Positions 7,580 to 15,679 of a stretch of DNA of 27,840 nt are shown piece after piece. The position numbers and the translations under genes were made by a program. How positions within the stretch are numbered: position 1 is the stretch's first letter; each line of letters starts with the position of its first letter. The notes below the pieces were generated by a model. The model did not search any database, was not told where the DNA came from, and saw only the letters and a program-made list of their open reading frames with translations. This DNA is from DASPOJ01 sp049790315. GTDB taxonomy: Bacteria; Acidobacteriota; Terriglobia; Acidiferrales; UBA7541. The stretch is taken from NCBI GenBank assembly GCA_049790315.1, contig JBAQYV010000161.1, forward strand, positions 1 through 27,840, written 5' to 3'.

Positions 7580-7671
7580 ATCTCGCAACTTGGCTGCCAG
7601 GATTGTTCTTTCTGGGCATCGTGTTGATGGGACTTTGTTTCCTGTTCGTTGATGCCTGCGAAAAAATATGA
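7576..7671 (+). CDS. 31-residue membrane peptide upstream of kdpF
   Basis: A single-helix peptide: MNLATWLPGLFFLGIVLMG, then LCFLFVDACEKI. It starts by a four-base ATGA overlap with the Usp-like gene and ends 10 bases before kdpF, and its stop lies inside the kdpF ribosome binding site (GAGGT, 7670-7674). Both junctions imply translational coupling. Its length, single hydrophobic helix and position suggest an accessory micro-subunit of the Kdp ATPase, by analogy with KdpF. From memory, similar peptides ending in ACEK/ACDK occur beside kdp genes in other phyla, but I cannot verify that here. Confidence 0.65.
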   Translation: MNLATWLPGLFFLGIVLMGLCFLFVDACEKI

Positions 7672-7681
7672 GGTCACGACC

Positions 7682-7762
7682 ATGATCTATGTCACCGCGA
7701 TTGTTTCATTGTTCTTGTTCGTTTATTTGTTCGCGGCCTTAATCCGGCCGGAATGGTTCTGA
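7682..7762 (+). CDS. kdpF: KdpF, small subunit of the K+-transporting ATPase
   Basis: A 26-residue single-span membrane peptide: MIYVTAIVSLFLFVYLFAAL followed by IRPEWF. KdpF stabilises the KdpABC complex in the membrane; its members are typically about 29 residues and end in a (L/I)xPExF motif, seen here as IRPEWF. It is preceded by GAGGT (7670-7674) and lies directly before kdpA, the classical position. A 67-base structured gap separates it from the kdpA start. Confidence 0.85.
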   Translation: MIYVTAIVSLFLFVYLFAALIRPEWF

Positions 7763-7809
7763 GCGGCGCACACGCGAGCCATGGCGCTCAGCGCGAGCTA
7801 GCTCCGCTC
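7761..7809. repeat. Nested inverted repeats in the kdpF-kdpA gap
   Basis: GAGCGG (7761-7766) pairs with CCGCTC (7804-7809), and the interval contains GAGC/GCTC (7775-7778 with 7786-7789) and the perfect palindrome GAGCTAGCTC (7795-7804). The mRNA could fold into a branched structure ending five bases before the kdpA ribosome site (AGGAGAGG). It may tune kdpA translation or process the message, but short GC-rich repeats also arise by chance. Confidence 0.35.
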
Positions 7810-7829
7810 ATACAGGAGAGGTGAAGTCC

Positions 7830-9659
7830 ATGTGGTTTCTTCCGATCGCGATTTTGGTCACTACCACGATTCTGGCGATTCCGCTTAGCAAGTACCTCGC
7901 TCGAATCATGAACGGCGAGTACCGCGCGCCCGCCATGCTCCGCTGGCTGGAAGGGTGCCTGGACAGCGGCCCGCAGGATTGGAAGCAGTACACCGTATCG
8001 CTCCTGGTCTTCAATTCGGTTCTTTTTGTTTTTGGTTTCATCGTGCTGTCGATTCAGCCATGGATGCCGCTGAATCCTCAGGGCAAGGGAATGCTCGCTC
8101 CCACCACCATTTTTCACACGGTCATTTCTTTCATGACCAATACGGACTTGCAACACTACTCCGGCGACGTGCATTTCTCAAATTTCACTCAGATTTTCTT
8201 TTGTATCACCAATTTCTTCCTCTCAGCCTCCGTGGGGTTCTGCGCCTTGACGGCGATCATTCGCGCGTTTCGCGGCGATGGTAAAGGCGAGAAGAAGCTC
8301 GGGAACTTTTTCTTGGATATGTGGCGGGTTGTGATGTACGCGTTTCTGCCCGCGGCTCTTATCCTTTCGATGTTTTTCCTTCAGCAGGGCAGTCCGATGA
8401 CGTACAAGAGCGCCTATCACGTCTCGACGTTGGAACCCGCGTCTCTCGGGTCCACTGACGCTGGCCAAGCCAAGCAGCAAACGATTGTCGTCGGTCCGCT
8501 TGCGGCATTCGTTCCCATGAAGCAACTCGGCACGAACGGCGGCGGTTTCTATGGCATGAACTCCGCCCACCCGTTTGAGAATCCGACGGCCTTCACGAAT
8601 TTTCTTTCCTGCGTGGCTATGATGCTGTTCCCGTTCGCGCTAGTCCTGATGTACGGCAGGATGCTCAAAAAGGTCTCTCATGCCTGGGTGATCTTCTCCG
8701 TAATGATGGTGTTGATGATCGGCACCATCGTGTGGTCCATCAATTTCGATACGTTGAGGCCGAACCCGGGCCTGACTGCCCATCGCTTCGAGCGAACCTA
8801 CCAAATCCCCAGCGCAACATCGCCCGGAGGAAAACTCACTGTGACGTTGCCGGCCGTCGCCGGTCTGCCCGTGGACCAGCACCTCGGCAATCTCGAGGGC
8901 AAGGAATTGCGCTTCGGCACTTCCGCCGGTGCCACATTTGCCGCGCTTACGGTCGATGTGACGTGCGGCTCCATAAACTCTGAGCACGACAGCCTCAATC
9001 CGATGGCTTCGATTTCCCCGATGGTGGGAATGTGGCTGAACTGTATTTTTGGCGGCAAGGGCGTCGGGATGATCAATTTTCTGCTATTCCTGGTCATCGG
9101 AATTTTCATTGCCGGCCAGATGGTTGGACGTACACCCGAATATCTGGGCAAGAAAATTGAAGCGCGCGAAATGAAGCTCGCCATGATCGCGTTGCTGATT
9201 CACCCGATCATGATTCTGATGCCCACCGGCCTTTTTGCCGCGACGAACTGGGGCATTAAGGCCGAAAACAATCCGGGCGCGCACGGATTTTCGGAAATCA
9301 TGTATCAGTTTTCATCCGCCTCCGCCAACAACGGCTCGGCTTTCGATGGTCTGGGCGCCACCTACGGCTTTAATAATAATCCGAATCCAGCGCCAACGGC
9401 CCGCGCCTGGGACATCGCAGCGGCTCTGGTGATGTTGATCAGCCGCTATATTCCTATCATCGCGCCGATCGCGTTGGCGGCGGGCATCGGCATGAAAAGG
9501 GCTTCTCCTTTCGGTCCCGGCACTCTCCGCGACGATACCTCGACGTTCGGTTTTCTCATGCTCGGAACCATCCTGATTATTGGAGCGCTCCTTTTTCTGC
9601 CGATCGCGGCGCTCGGGCCGCTGGCGGAGCACTGGGGGCCTTTCCCCTTCGGTGGTTGA
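7830..9659 (+). CDS. kdpA: KdpA, K+-transporting ATPase potassium-binding subunit
   Basis: Polytopic membrane protein of 609 residues forming the K+-selective channel of the Kdp P-type ATPase. Four selectivity-loop regions are visible: MTNTDLQHYSGD (from 102), TNGGGFYGMNSAHPFENPT (235 on), CGSINSEHDSLNP (379 on) and ANNGSAFDGLG (499 on). The N-terminus WFLPIAILVTTTILAIPLSKYLARI is typical. I prefer the ATG at 7830 over a GTG at 7821 because AGGAGAGG (7814-7821) is then spaced 8 bases away. Gene order F-A-B-C and short gaps mark an operon. Confidence 0.97.
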   Translation: MWFLPIAILVTTTILAIPLSKYLARIMNGEYRAPAMLRWLEGCLDSGPQDWKQYTVSLLVFNSVLFVFGFIVLSIQPWMPLNPQGKGMLAPTTIFHTVISFMTNTDLQHYSGDVHFSNFTQIFFCITNFFLSASVGFCALTAIIRAFRGDGKGEKKLGNFFLDMWRVVMYAFLPAALILSMFFLQQGSPMTYKSAYHVSTLEPASLGSTDAGQAKQQTIVVGPLAAFVPMKQLGTNGGGFYGMNSAHPFENPTAFTNFLSCVAMMLFPFALVLMYGRMLKKVSHAWVIFSVMMVLMIGTIVWSINFDTLRPNPGLTAHRFERTYQIPSATSPGGKLTVTLPAVAGLPVDQHLGNLEGKELRFGTSAGATFAALTVDVTCGSINSEHDSLNPMASISPMVGMWLNCIFGGKGVGMINFLLFLVIGIFIAGQMVGRTPEYLGKKIEAREMKLAMIALLIHPIMILMPTGLFAATNWGIKAENNPGAHGFSEIMYQFSSASANNGSAFDGLGATYGFNNNPNPAPTARAWDIAAALVMLISRYIPIIAPIALAAGIGMKRASPFGPGTLRDDTSTFGFLMLGTILIIGALLFLPIAALGPLAEHWGPFPFGG

Positions 9660-9721
9660 CGAAGAACTGTTTCTGATTGAGCGCTACGACTAACGACGAC
9701 TTCTAAGAAGGAGTAAGCGCC

Positions 9722-11872
9722 ATGGAAGCAGCGACGGCTCGGAACGAAATCGCACAGAGTGTTCCCCCCTCTTCGGGAATCGAGCGGCGCCCCAAGCGAG
9801 AAGGCTTGCTGACGTCGGGAACGGTTGCCCCGGCGCTAAAGCAGGCGTTCGTAATGCTGCGCCCCGACATTCAGTGGAAGAACCCAGTGATGTTCGTGGT
9901 CGAGATCGGCTCGTTCCTGACGCTGTTGTTCGTAATTCAGGCGGCTCTGGGGCATTCGGCAAGCCAGGTTCCCATCACATATTTTATCGCGCTTGATGTT
10001 TGGCTTTGGCTCACGGTTTTGTTCGCGAATTTCGCAACCGGACTTGCCGAAGCGCGTGGCCAAGCTCAAGCGGAGTCGCTCCGAAAAACGCGCCGTGAAA
10101 CTTTGGCGCGCCGCGTAGTCGGCACAGCCATTGAGGAGGTTTCGTCCACCGATCTGAAGCCCGGAGACTGCGTAATCGTCGAGACCCGCCAGGTCATCCC
10201 CGGCGACGGCGAGATTATCGAAGGCATAGCTTCCGTTGACGAGTCCGCGATTACCGGCGAATCGGCGCCCGTGATTCGCGAAGCCGGCGGAGATCGCTCC
10301 GGTGTAACCGGCGGCACGATGGTTCTTTCCGACCGCATTGTGGTTCGGATCACCGCGGGCTCCGGAGAATCGTTCCTCGATCGCATGATCGGTTTGGTCG
10401 AAGGCGCGATCCGTCAACGGACGCCCAACGAGATCGCGCTCACTTTGGTGCTCAGCGCCTTCACCCTGATCTTCTTGATCGTTGTCGTGCCGCTTCTGCC
10501 CATGGCTCGAAACGCCGAACTCTACATGACCAGTTACCTGAATCTTCCGCAACCGCTGCGGAGCCTTGGCACTGACGTTCCCACACTAGTCGCGCTGGTT
10601 GTGTGCCTGATTCCGACCACCATCGGCGCCCTGCTCTCCGCCATCGGCATCGCGGGCATGGACCGGGCATTGCGCGCCAACATCATCGCCAAGAGCGGCA
10701 AGGCCGTTGAAACCGCCGGCGACATTGATGTCGTGCTTCTAGACAAGACCGGCACGATTACCATCGGCAACCGCCGCGCCACCCAGTTTTTGCCCGTTGA
10801 CGGATATTCGGCCGCGCAAGTAGGAGAACTCGCCGCGCTCGCATCCGCCGCCGATGAGACGCCCGAAGGGAAGAGCATCGTCAGCATCTACAATTCGCAG
10901 AGCAACGCTCCCACCGTCGTGCCGCAAGGCGCGGAGTTCGTCGCCTTCACTGCGCAAACGCGAATGAGTGGCGTCGATCTTCCCGGCGGCCGCCACATAC
11001 GAAAAGGCGCTGGCGACGCGGTCATGAAGTTTGTCCGCGATCAGGGCGGAAATGTGCCTGCCGAGCTTACGCCGCTCGTTGATGGTGTTGCATCGCGCGG
11101 CGCCACGCCGCTTGTGGTTGCGGATGGCGCCAAGGTCCTGGGCGTCGTCGTTCTTGAGGACATTTTGAAACCGAACATGATGGCGCGCTTCGATCGCCTG
11201 CGAAAGATGGGTCTTCGGACGGTCATGATCACCGGCGACAATCCATTAACCGCCGCGACCATCGCCAAGCAAGCGGGCGTCGACGATTTTCTCGCGCAAG
11301 CCACGCCCGAAGCCAAACTCGCCTACATCCGCAAGGAGCAAGCCGACGGTAAGTTGGTCGCCATGATGGGCGACGGCACAAATGATGCTCCCGCCCTTGC
11401 CCAGGCCGATGTCGCCGTGGCCATGAACGCCGGTACGCAGGCCGCAAAAGAGGCCGGCAACATGGTTGACCTCGACAGTGACCCAACCAAGCTGATCGAA
11501 GTCGTCGAAATCGGAAAGCAATTGCTTATGACGCGAGGCGCGTTGACCACTTTCTCGATCGCCAATGATGTTGCGAAATACTTTGCGATTATTCCGGCGT
11601 TGTTTGCCGGGACCCTTCCTTGGCTCAAAACCATGGACATCATGCATCTGCATTCGCCGACGTCGGCCATTCTGTCCGCGGTTATTTTCAACGCGATCAT
11701 CATCCCAATGCTGATTCCCGTGGCTCTCAAGGGAGTGAAGTACGAGCCGTTGGGCGCCGACGCTTTGCTGCGCAAGAATCTTTTGGTATGGGGCGCCGGC
11801 GGAATCGTCGTGCCTTTCATCGGCATTAAGTTGATTGACCTCGCCATGGTCGGCATGCATCTGGCGAGCTGA
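9722..11872 (+). CDS. kdpB: KdpB, K+-transporting ATPase catalytic P-type subunit
   Basis: A 716-residue P-type ATPase that hydrolyses ATP to drive K+ uptake through KdpA. TGES lies at 178-181 in the actuator domain; its serine corresponds to Ser162 of E. coli KdpB, whose phosphorylation inhibits the pump. The phosphorylation motif DKTGTIT places the acceptor at D341, TGDNPLTA marks the P domain, and the hinge GDGTNDAP is at 550-557. The KdpB-specific LIPTTIGALLSAIGIAGMDR is intact. The N-terminus is about 30 residues longer than in E. coli and polar. GAAGGAG (9707-9713) precedes the ATG. Confidence 0.97.
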   Translation: MEAATARNEIAQSVPPSSGIERRPKREGLLTSGTVAPALKQAFVMLRPDIQWKNPVMFVVEIGSFLTLLFVIQAALGHSASQVPITYFIALDVWLWLTVLFANFATGLAEARGQAQAESLRKTRRETLARRVVGTAIEEVSSTDLKPGDCVIVETRQVIPGDGEIIEGIASVDESAITGESAPVIREAGGDRSGVTGGTMVLSDRIVVRITAGSGESFLDRMIGLVEGAIRQRTPNEIALTLVLSAFTLIFLIVVVPLLPMARNAELYMTSYLNLPQPLRSLGTDVPTLVALVVCLIPTTIGALLSAIGIAGMDRALRANIIAKSGKAVETAGDIDVVLLDKTGTITIGNRRATQFLPVDGYSAAQVGELAALASAADETPEGKSIVSIYNSQSNAPTVVPQGAEFVAFTAQTRMSGVDLPGGRHIRKGAGDAVMKFVRDQGGNVPAELTPLVDGVASRGATPLVVADGAKVLGVVVLEDILKPNMMARFDRLRKMGLRTVMITGDNPLTAATIAKQAGVDDFLAQATPEAKLAYIRKEQADGKLVAMMGDGTNDAPALAQADVAVAMNAGTQAAKEAGNMVDLDSDPTKLIEVVEIGKQLLMTRGALTTFSIANDVAKYFAIIPALFAGTLPWLKTMDIMHLHSPTSAILSAVIFNAIIIPMLIPVALKGVKYEPLGADALLRKNLLVWGAGGIVVPFIGIKLIDLAMVGMHLAS

Positions 11873-11902
11873 TCGCGCAGCGCGTAATGGAGGAATCGAA
11901 CT

Positions 11903-12919
11903 ATGTTGCGCAATATCTCTAAAAGTATCTTGCTCCTCTCGCTCGCGGTGCTGGTTTGCTGCCTGATTTATCCGGCAGTCGTTTGGGTTGTCGGGCAAAG
12001 TTTGTTTCCGTTTCAGGCCAACGGCAGCATGTTGAAGGGGCCCGATGGCGCTCTCGTCGGATCGCGGCTGATCGCACAGCCTTTCACCAAGGACGAATAT
12101 TTTCAGCCCCGTCCATCCGCGGCCTCCTACGATGCGTCGGCGTCAGCTTCGTCGACCCTCGCGCCGTCGAACTATCTGCTTCGCGATCGCGTCGCTCGCA
12201 TGCTCGGTCCCATCGCCACCTACAAAAGCGGCCCCGACGCTGGCCACCTTGTCGCGCATGATGTCGAACTGTGGTTTCAGCAGGATCGTTTCCAGGGCAA
12301 TCCACATATCGTCGCGCAATGGGCCGATCTGCATAACGGCCTCGCGCAAGCATGGGTTGGCGCCGATCCCACCCACGCTCCGTACATAAGCGATTGGGCC
12401 GCGAAGCATCCCGCGATCGTCCAGCAATTTATCGCCGCCAATCCTGGCACACCTCAGCCTCAACCCGCCGATCTCGCGGTCGTATTCTTTGAAACATTTT
12501 CCGCCGAGAATCCCGGCAGATTTCCGTCTCCGGTCACGGTCACAGGCCCGGACGGCAAGCCGCAAACTACAATTCAACCCGTGAAAGATGGCGCGGATAT
12601 TCAATCCATCTTTTTTGATATGTGGCGGCAGGATCATCCGGACGCCGAGCTCCAAGAGGTGCCCGGCGACATGGTCACGACTTCCGCCTCCGGTCTCGAT
12701 CCCGATGTCACTATGGACAACGCGCGATTTCAGTTGGACCGCGTTGCTTCCAAGTGGGCCGCGGATTTGAAGCGCGATCCGGCATCCGTACGAACCGAAA
12801 TCGAGCAGATGCTTGAGGCCGAGGCGCGCGCGCCGCTCGATGGTTTCGCCGGCGAGAAGCTTGTCAACACCATGGAAATGAACCTCGAACTTCGCCAGCG
12901 CTACGGTGCGCCGCAATAG
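11903..12919 (+). CDS. kdpC: KdpC, enlarged K+-transporting ATPase subunit
   Basis: A 338-residue single-span membrane protein, against roughly 190-200 for the usual KdpC. The N-terminal half is canonical: membrane helix 8-31, GSRLIAQPF (53-61), YFQPRPSAASYDA (66-78) and SNYLLRDRV (89-97). The C-terminal half resumes with GDMVTTSASGLDPDVTMDNA (255-274) and ends in TMEMNLELRQRYG. Between them, residues about 105-253 are an insertion with WF/QW/DW-type helical motifs (VELWFQQDRF, IVAQWADLH, YISDWAAKHP, IFFDMWRQDHP). From memory such long KdpC forms occur in Acidobacteriota and some other phyla; the insert's role is unknown. AATGGAGGA precedes the start. It is the last gene of the operon. Confidence 0.93.
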   Translation: MLRNISKSILLLSLAVLVCCLIYPAVVWVVGQSLFPFQANGSMLKGPDGALVGSRLIAQPFTKDEYFQPRPSAASYDASASASSTLAPSNYLLRDRVARMLGPIATYKSGPDAGHLVAHDVELWFQQDRFQGNPHIVAQWADLHNGLAQAWVGADPTHAPYISDWAAKHPAIVQQFIAANPGTPQPQPADLAVVFFETFSAENPGRFPSPVTVTGPDGKPQTTIQPVKDGADIQSIFFDMWRQDHPDAELQEVPGDMVTTSASGLDPDVTMDNARFQLDRVASKWAADLKRDPASVRTEIEQMLEAEARAPLDGFAGEKLVNTMEMNLELRQRYGAPQ

Positions 12920-12985
12920 ATTTAGTCGTTTGGTATTTGCATGCGTGGATTCCGAATTGCCGTCGCGCACAAGCATTAGCCGCGT

Positions 12986-14797
12986 TCAGTTCGGCAGCGG
13001 AGGCACGGGCGCGCGCAGTTTTAAAAGAGCGATAATCCCTGCCAGGCATGCAAGGCACACAAACGAAATCAGCCGCCCAGCTTTTTCCGACGGCTGCGCC
13101 GGCAACTCGACGACGATCCGGTGGTTCCCCTCCGGCACGATCATTCCCAAAAAGCCCTCCGGACTCGACGGCCCGACTGGTATCGATTCGCCTGTGTCCG
13201 CAACGTGCGCGGTCCACCCCGCATAATAAAAATGCAGGAGCGTCACCGGCCCGGCCACGGGTGCGTCGACATCCACGAGCACCTTGCGCGGCTTCCATTC
13301 GACCACCGTCGCTGTGGCGCCGATCTGATCTGTGGAGTCGGCCCCGAAAAATGCTGACTTCGCAGCTTGCCCGCCCAGCAAATCCTGCAGCGCTTGCGCG
13401 CGAACGCCCGCCTTGTCGGAGCAGGTCTGCACGAGTGCCGCGCTAACCGGCAAATACTCGCACGGCCCCGGCCTCCATTTCACGATACTTCTCGCCGTCG
13501 CCATCGCCAACGCCGAATCGGCGCGTCTTCCCGTAGCCGCGATTTCCGGCCGCGCCGCCCAGATCGTCACTCCGATCCATGTCGCGACAACAACGACAAG
13601 CGCCACACCCATCGCGCGCAGCCGCCGTTTCTTCAAATATGTAAACGCCAACGCCGAAAGCATCGCCGCAGCCAGCGGCAGCAGCATGCTGAATCGCCAC
13701 GGAAACTGCACAAATCGCAAGTCGGCGATGTGACGCCAAAATGGAAAGCTAAGCTGCGACATGAACACGAATGCAAACGCCGTCACGCCGGCGTAAAAAA
13801 GCGGCACGCGCCGCGCGTCGCGATCCGCGCCGTAACGAACGCACATCCACAGCAAAATTCCTATGAACGCGAACATCGTCATATTCACGATCGCAATGCG
13901 CTCTGGAAAATCCAGTCCCCAAGCGATCGGCCGGAAAAACCACTGGTAACGAAAGTTGAATTGCGAGCCGACCAGATAGCCGATGTTAACTTTCCAACGA
14001 TCGAACATCGCCGGAACCAAATAAATCGCGGCGAGTCCCGAGCCCAGCGCCATCCCGCCGATCGTGCGAAGCGCCGTCACGATACGCCGATTTTGCTCGG
14101 GCAGAAAAAATCCGGCGCCCACCGCGACTGGTGAAAAACAAACCACCGTAGGCAGGTGTGTCATCGCGAGCAGCGCGTACGAAATGGCCAGCGCGGGAAA
14201 GCCCCACCTCCCGCGCCGCGCCATCGCCTCCACGGAAAGCAAAATTAGCGGCATCCACACAAATCCCCACAGTTCGGCCGTCGCGCCGCGAACGTAAAGA
14301 TCGACAGCCAGGTGATACGGCGCAATCACATAAATCGCCGCGCCGAGCAGCGCCGCACGTCCTGGCGCGTAACAGCGCAGCCAGAAATAGGCGCTGATCC
14401 CGGAAAGAAGTACCGCGAGAAAACATCCGAACCCGGCTTGCAACCATCCGTCGGGATCGCGCGATCCGAAAAGAATCCCAAACGGGCTCGATGCGTAGCT
14501 GGCAATCGGCGCGTAGTAGAAAAAAACTGGCGAACCGAGCCCGTCATTTTCACCGGCTAGCCAGCGTGGATACCACTCGCCCGCCGCGATCTGATTTGAA
14601 AATCCCTTGTCCCATCCTGCGTGCACGATCGCGTCGTCGGAAAGCTTCGGCAGTCCGTGGACAAGAAGCGGCCAGCAGAACAAAAACACAAACGCGGCGA
14701 GCAGCAGCAGATGTAGCGCGGTTCGGCCGTTCGCGCCGCCACGCACACTGGCTTTCCCAACGTCGGTGGTAAATGTTCGGCGCGTGCCGGAACTCAT
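12986..14797 (-). CDS. Polytopic membrane protein, PTPS-related / GT-C-like
   Basis: A 603-residue integral membrane protein with about 11-12 hydrophobic spans and a final span at 578-596. The first loop after the first helix has KLSDDAIVHAGWDKG (51-65), then PRWLAGENDGLGSPVFFYYAP. This resembles the family labelled 6-pyruvoyl-tetrahydropterin synthase-related membrane domain, which despite its name looks like the GT-C glycosyltransferase fold; D54/D55 would be the catalytic acidic loop. A soluble beta-rich domain (about 420-570) precedes the last helix. It probably transfers sugar from a lipid carrier, or is a YfhO-like envelope protein. Located 60 bases after the ABC ATPase, it may be cotranscribed with it. 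Confidence 0.75.
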   Translation of the reverse strand: MSSGTRRTFTTDVGKASVRGGANGRTALHLLLLAAFVFLFCWPLLVHGLPKLSDDAIVHAGWDKGFSNQIAAGEWYPRWLAGENDGLGSPVFFYYAPIASYASSPFGILFGSRDPDGWLQAGFGCFLAVLLSGISAYFWLRCYAPGRAALLGAAIYVIAPYHLAVDLYVRGATAELWGFVWMPLILLSVEAMARRGRWGFPALAISYALLAMTHLPTVVCFSPVAVGAGFFLPEQNRRIVTALRTIGGMALGSGLAAIYLVPAMFDRWKVNIGYLVGSQFNFRYQWFFRPIAWGLDFPERIAIVNMTMFAFIGILLWMCVRYGADRDARRVPLFYAGVTAFAFVFMSQLSFPFWRHIADLRFVQFPWRFSMLLPLAAAMLSALAFTYLKKRRLRAMGVALVVVVATWIGVTIWAARPEIAATGRRADSALAMATARSIVKWRPGPCEYLPVSAALVQTCSDKAGVRAQALQDLLGGQAAKSAFFGADSTDQIGATATVVEWKPRKVLVDVDAPVAGPVTLLHFYYAGWTAHVADTGESIPVGPSSPEGFLGMIVPEGNHRIVVELPAQPSEKAGRLISFVCLACLAGIIALLKLRAPVPPLPN

Positions 14798-14857
14798 GAA
14801 CGTAAGCCTATCAGCACGCGAGCCTGGCGAGCGAAACCAAGTTTTGAAGGAGGAGCT

Positions 14858-15646
14858 TCAGTAGAGGTGGTAATAGCCGTCTCGCCGCGAGATTTCCACC
14901 GGCGCGCCAAATAACACCGCCAGCGGTTCAGCCGTGAGCAACTCTTCCTTCGGCCCATCGGCGACGATCCGCCCTTGCGACAGCAGCACTACGCGCTCGA
15001 TCTCCGGAATCACGTCGGCCAGATGATGCGTCACGAGCAGAATTCCAATTCCGCGTTGTGCCAATTCGCGCATCGTTTCTCGAAGCCGTTGCTGCGCGCC
15101 GATGTCCAGCGAATTGCTCGGCTCGTCGAACAGCAGCGTCTTCGGCTGATGCACCAGCGCCCGCGCGATCAGCACGCGCTTGGCTTCGCCCGACGACATT
15201 TCCGCCACCGGCCGGTCTGCCAAACTCTCGATTCGCAGCGCCGCTAGCGCCGCCTTCACGCGCTCCAAAAGTTGCGGCTCGACGCGATGATGCCGGAAAA
15301 TCCGCGTGCTGCTGAAAAATCCCGACAGCACGATGTCCGCGCCCGTCACGTCGCTCGTGCAAGACGCCAGCAAATCCGGCGAAACAATCCCCAACTGCGT
15401 GCGCAGCTTATAAACTTCCCATCGTTCTTTGCCCAGAATTGAAATCGACGAATTTTCCCGCGCCACCGGATACAGTTCGCGCGTCACCGTTTGTATCAGC
15501 GTCGATTTTCCGCAGCCGTTCGGTCCCAGTATGCAAACGTGCTCGCCTACTTCCACACGTAGCGAGATGTTATGCAGCGCCTCCGTTGTTCCGCGAAAAA
15601 CCGTTATGTTGCGGAAATCCAGCAGCGCCGGATTTTTGGAATCCAT
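14858..15646 (-). CDS. ABC transporter ATP-binding protein (ModF/YlmA-like)
   Basis: A 262-residue ABC ATPase. Walker A GPNGCGKST (41-49), signature SSGEAKR (151-157), Walker B LLFDEP (171-176), D-loop SNSLD and H-loop THH (206-208) are all present. The SSGE signature in place of LSGGQ is seen in the ModF/YlmA group. No permease or binding protein gene adjoins it, so it either serves a permease elsewhere or acts without one. The ATG at 15646 has GAGG (15658-15655) with an 8-base spacer; a TTG two codons upstream is too close to that site. It starts 33 bases after the GH3 stop, suggesting one transcript. Confidence 0.88.
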   Translation of the reverse strand: MDSKNPALLDFRNITVFRGTTEALHNISLRVEVGEHVCILGPNGCGKSTLIQTVTRELYPVARENSSISILGKERWEVYKLRTQLGIVSPDLLASCTSDVTGADIVLSGFFSSTRIFRHHRVEPQLLERVKAALAALRIESLADRPVAEMSSGEAKRVLIARALVHQPKTLLFDEPSNSLDIGAQQRLRETMRELAQRGIGILLVTHHLADVIPEIERVVLLSQGRIVADGPKEELLTAEPLAVLFGAPVEISRRDGYYHLY

Positions 15647-15679
15647 TCGCAATTCCTCGCGCTGCGTAGCGCCGAACTT

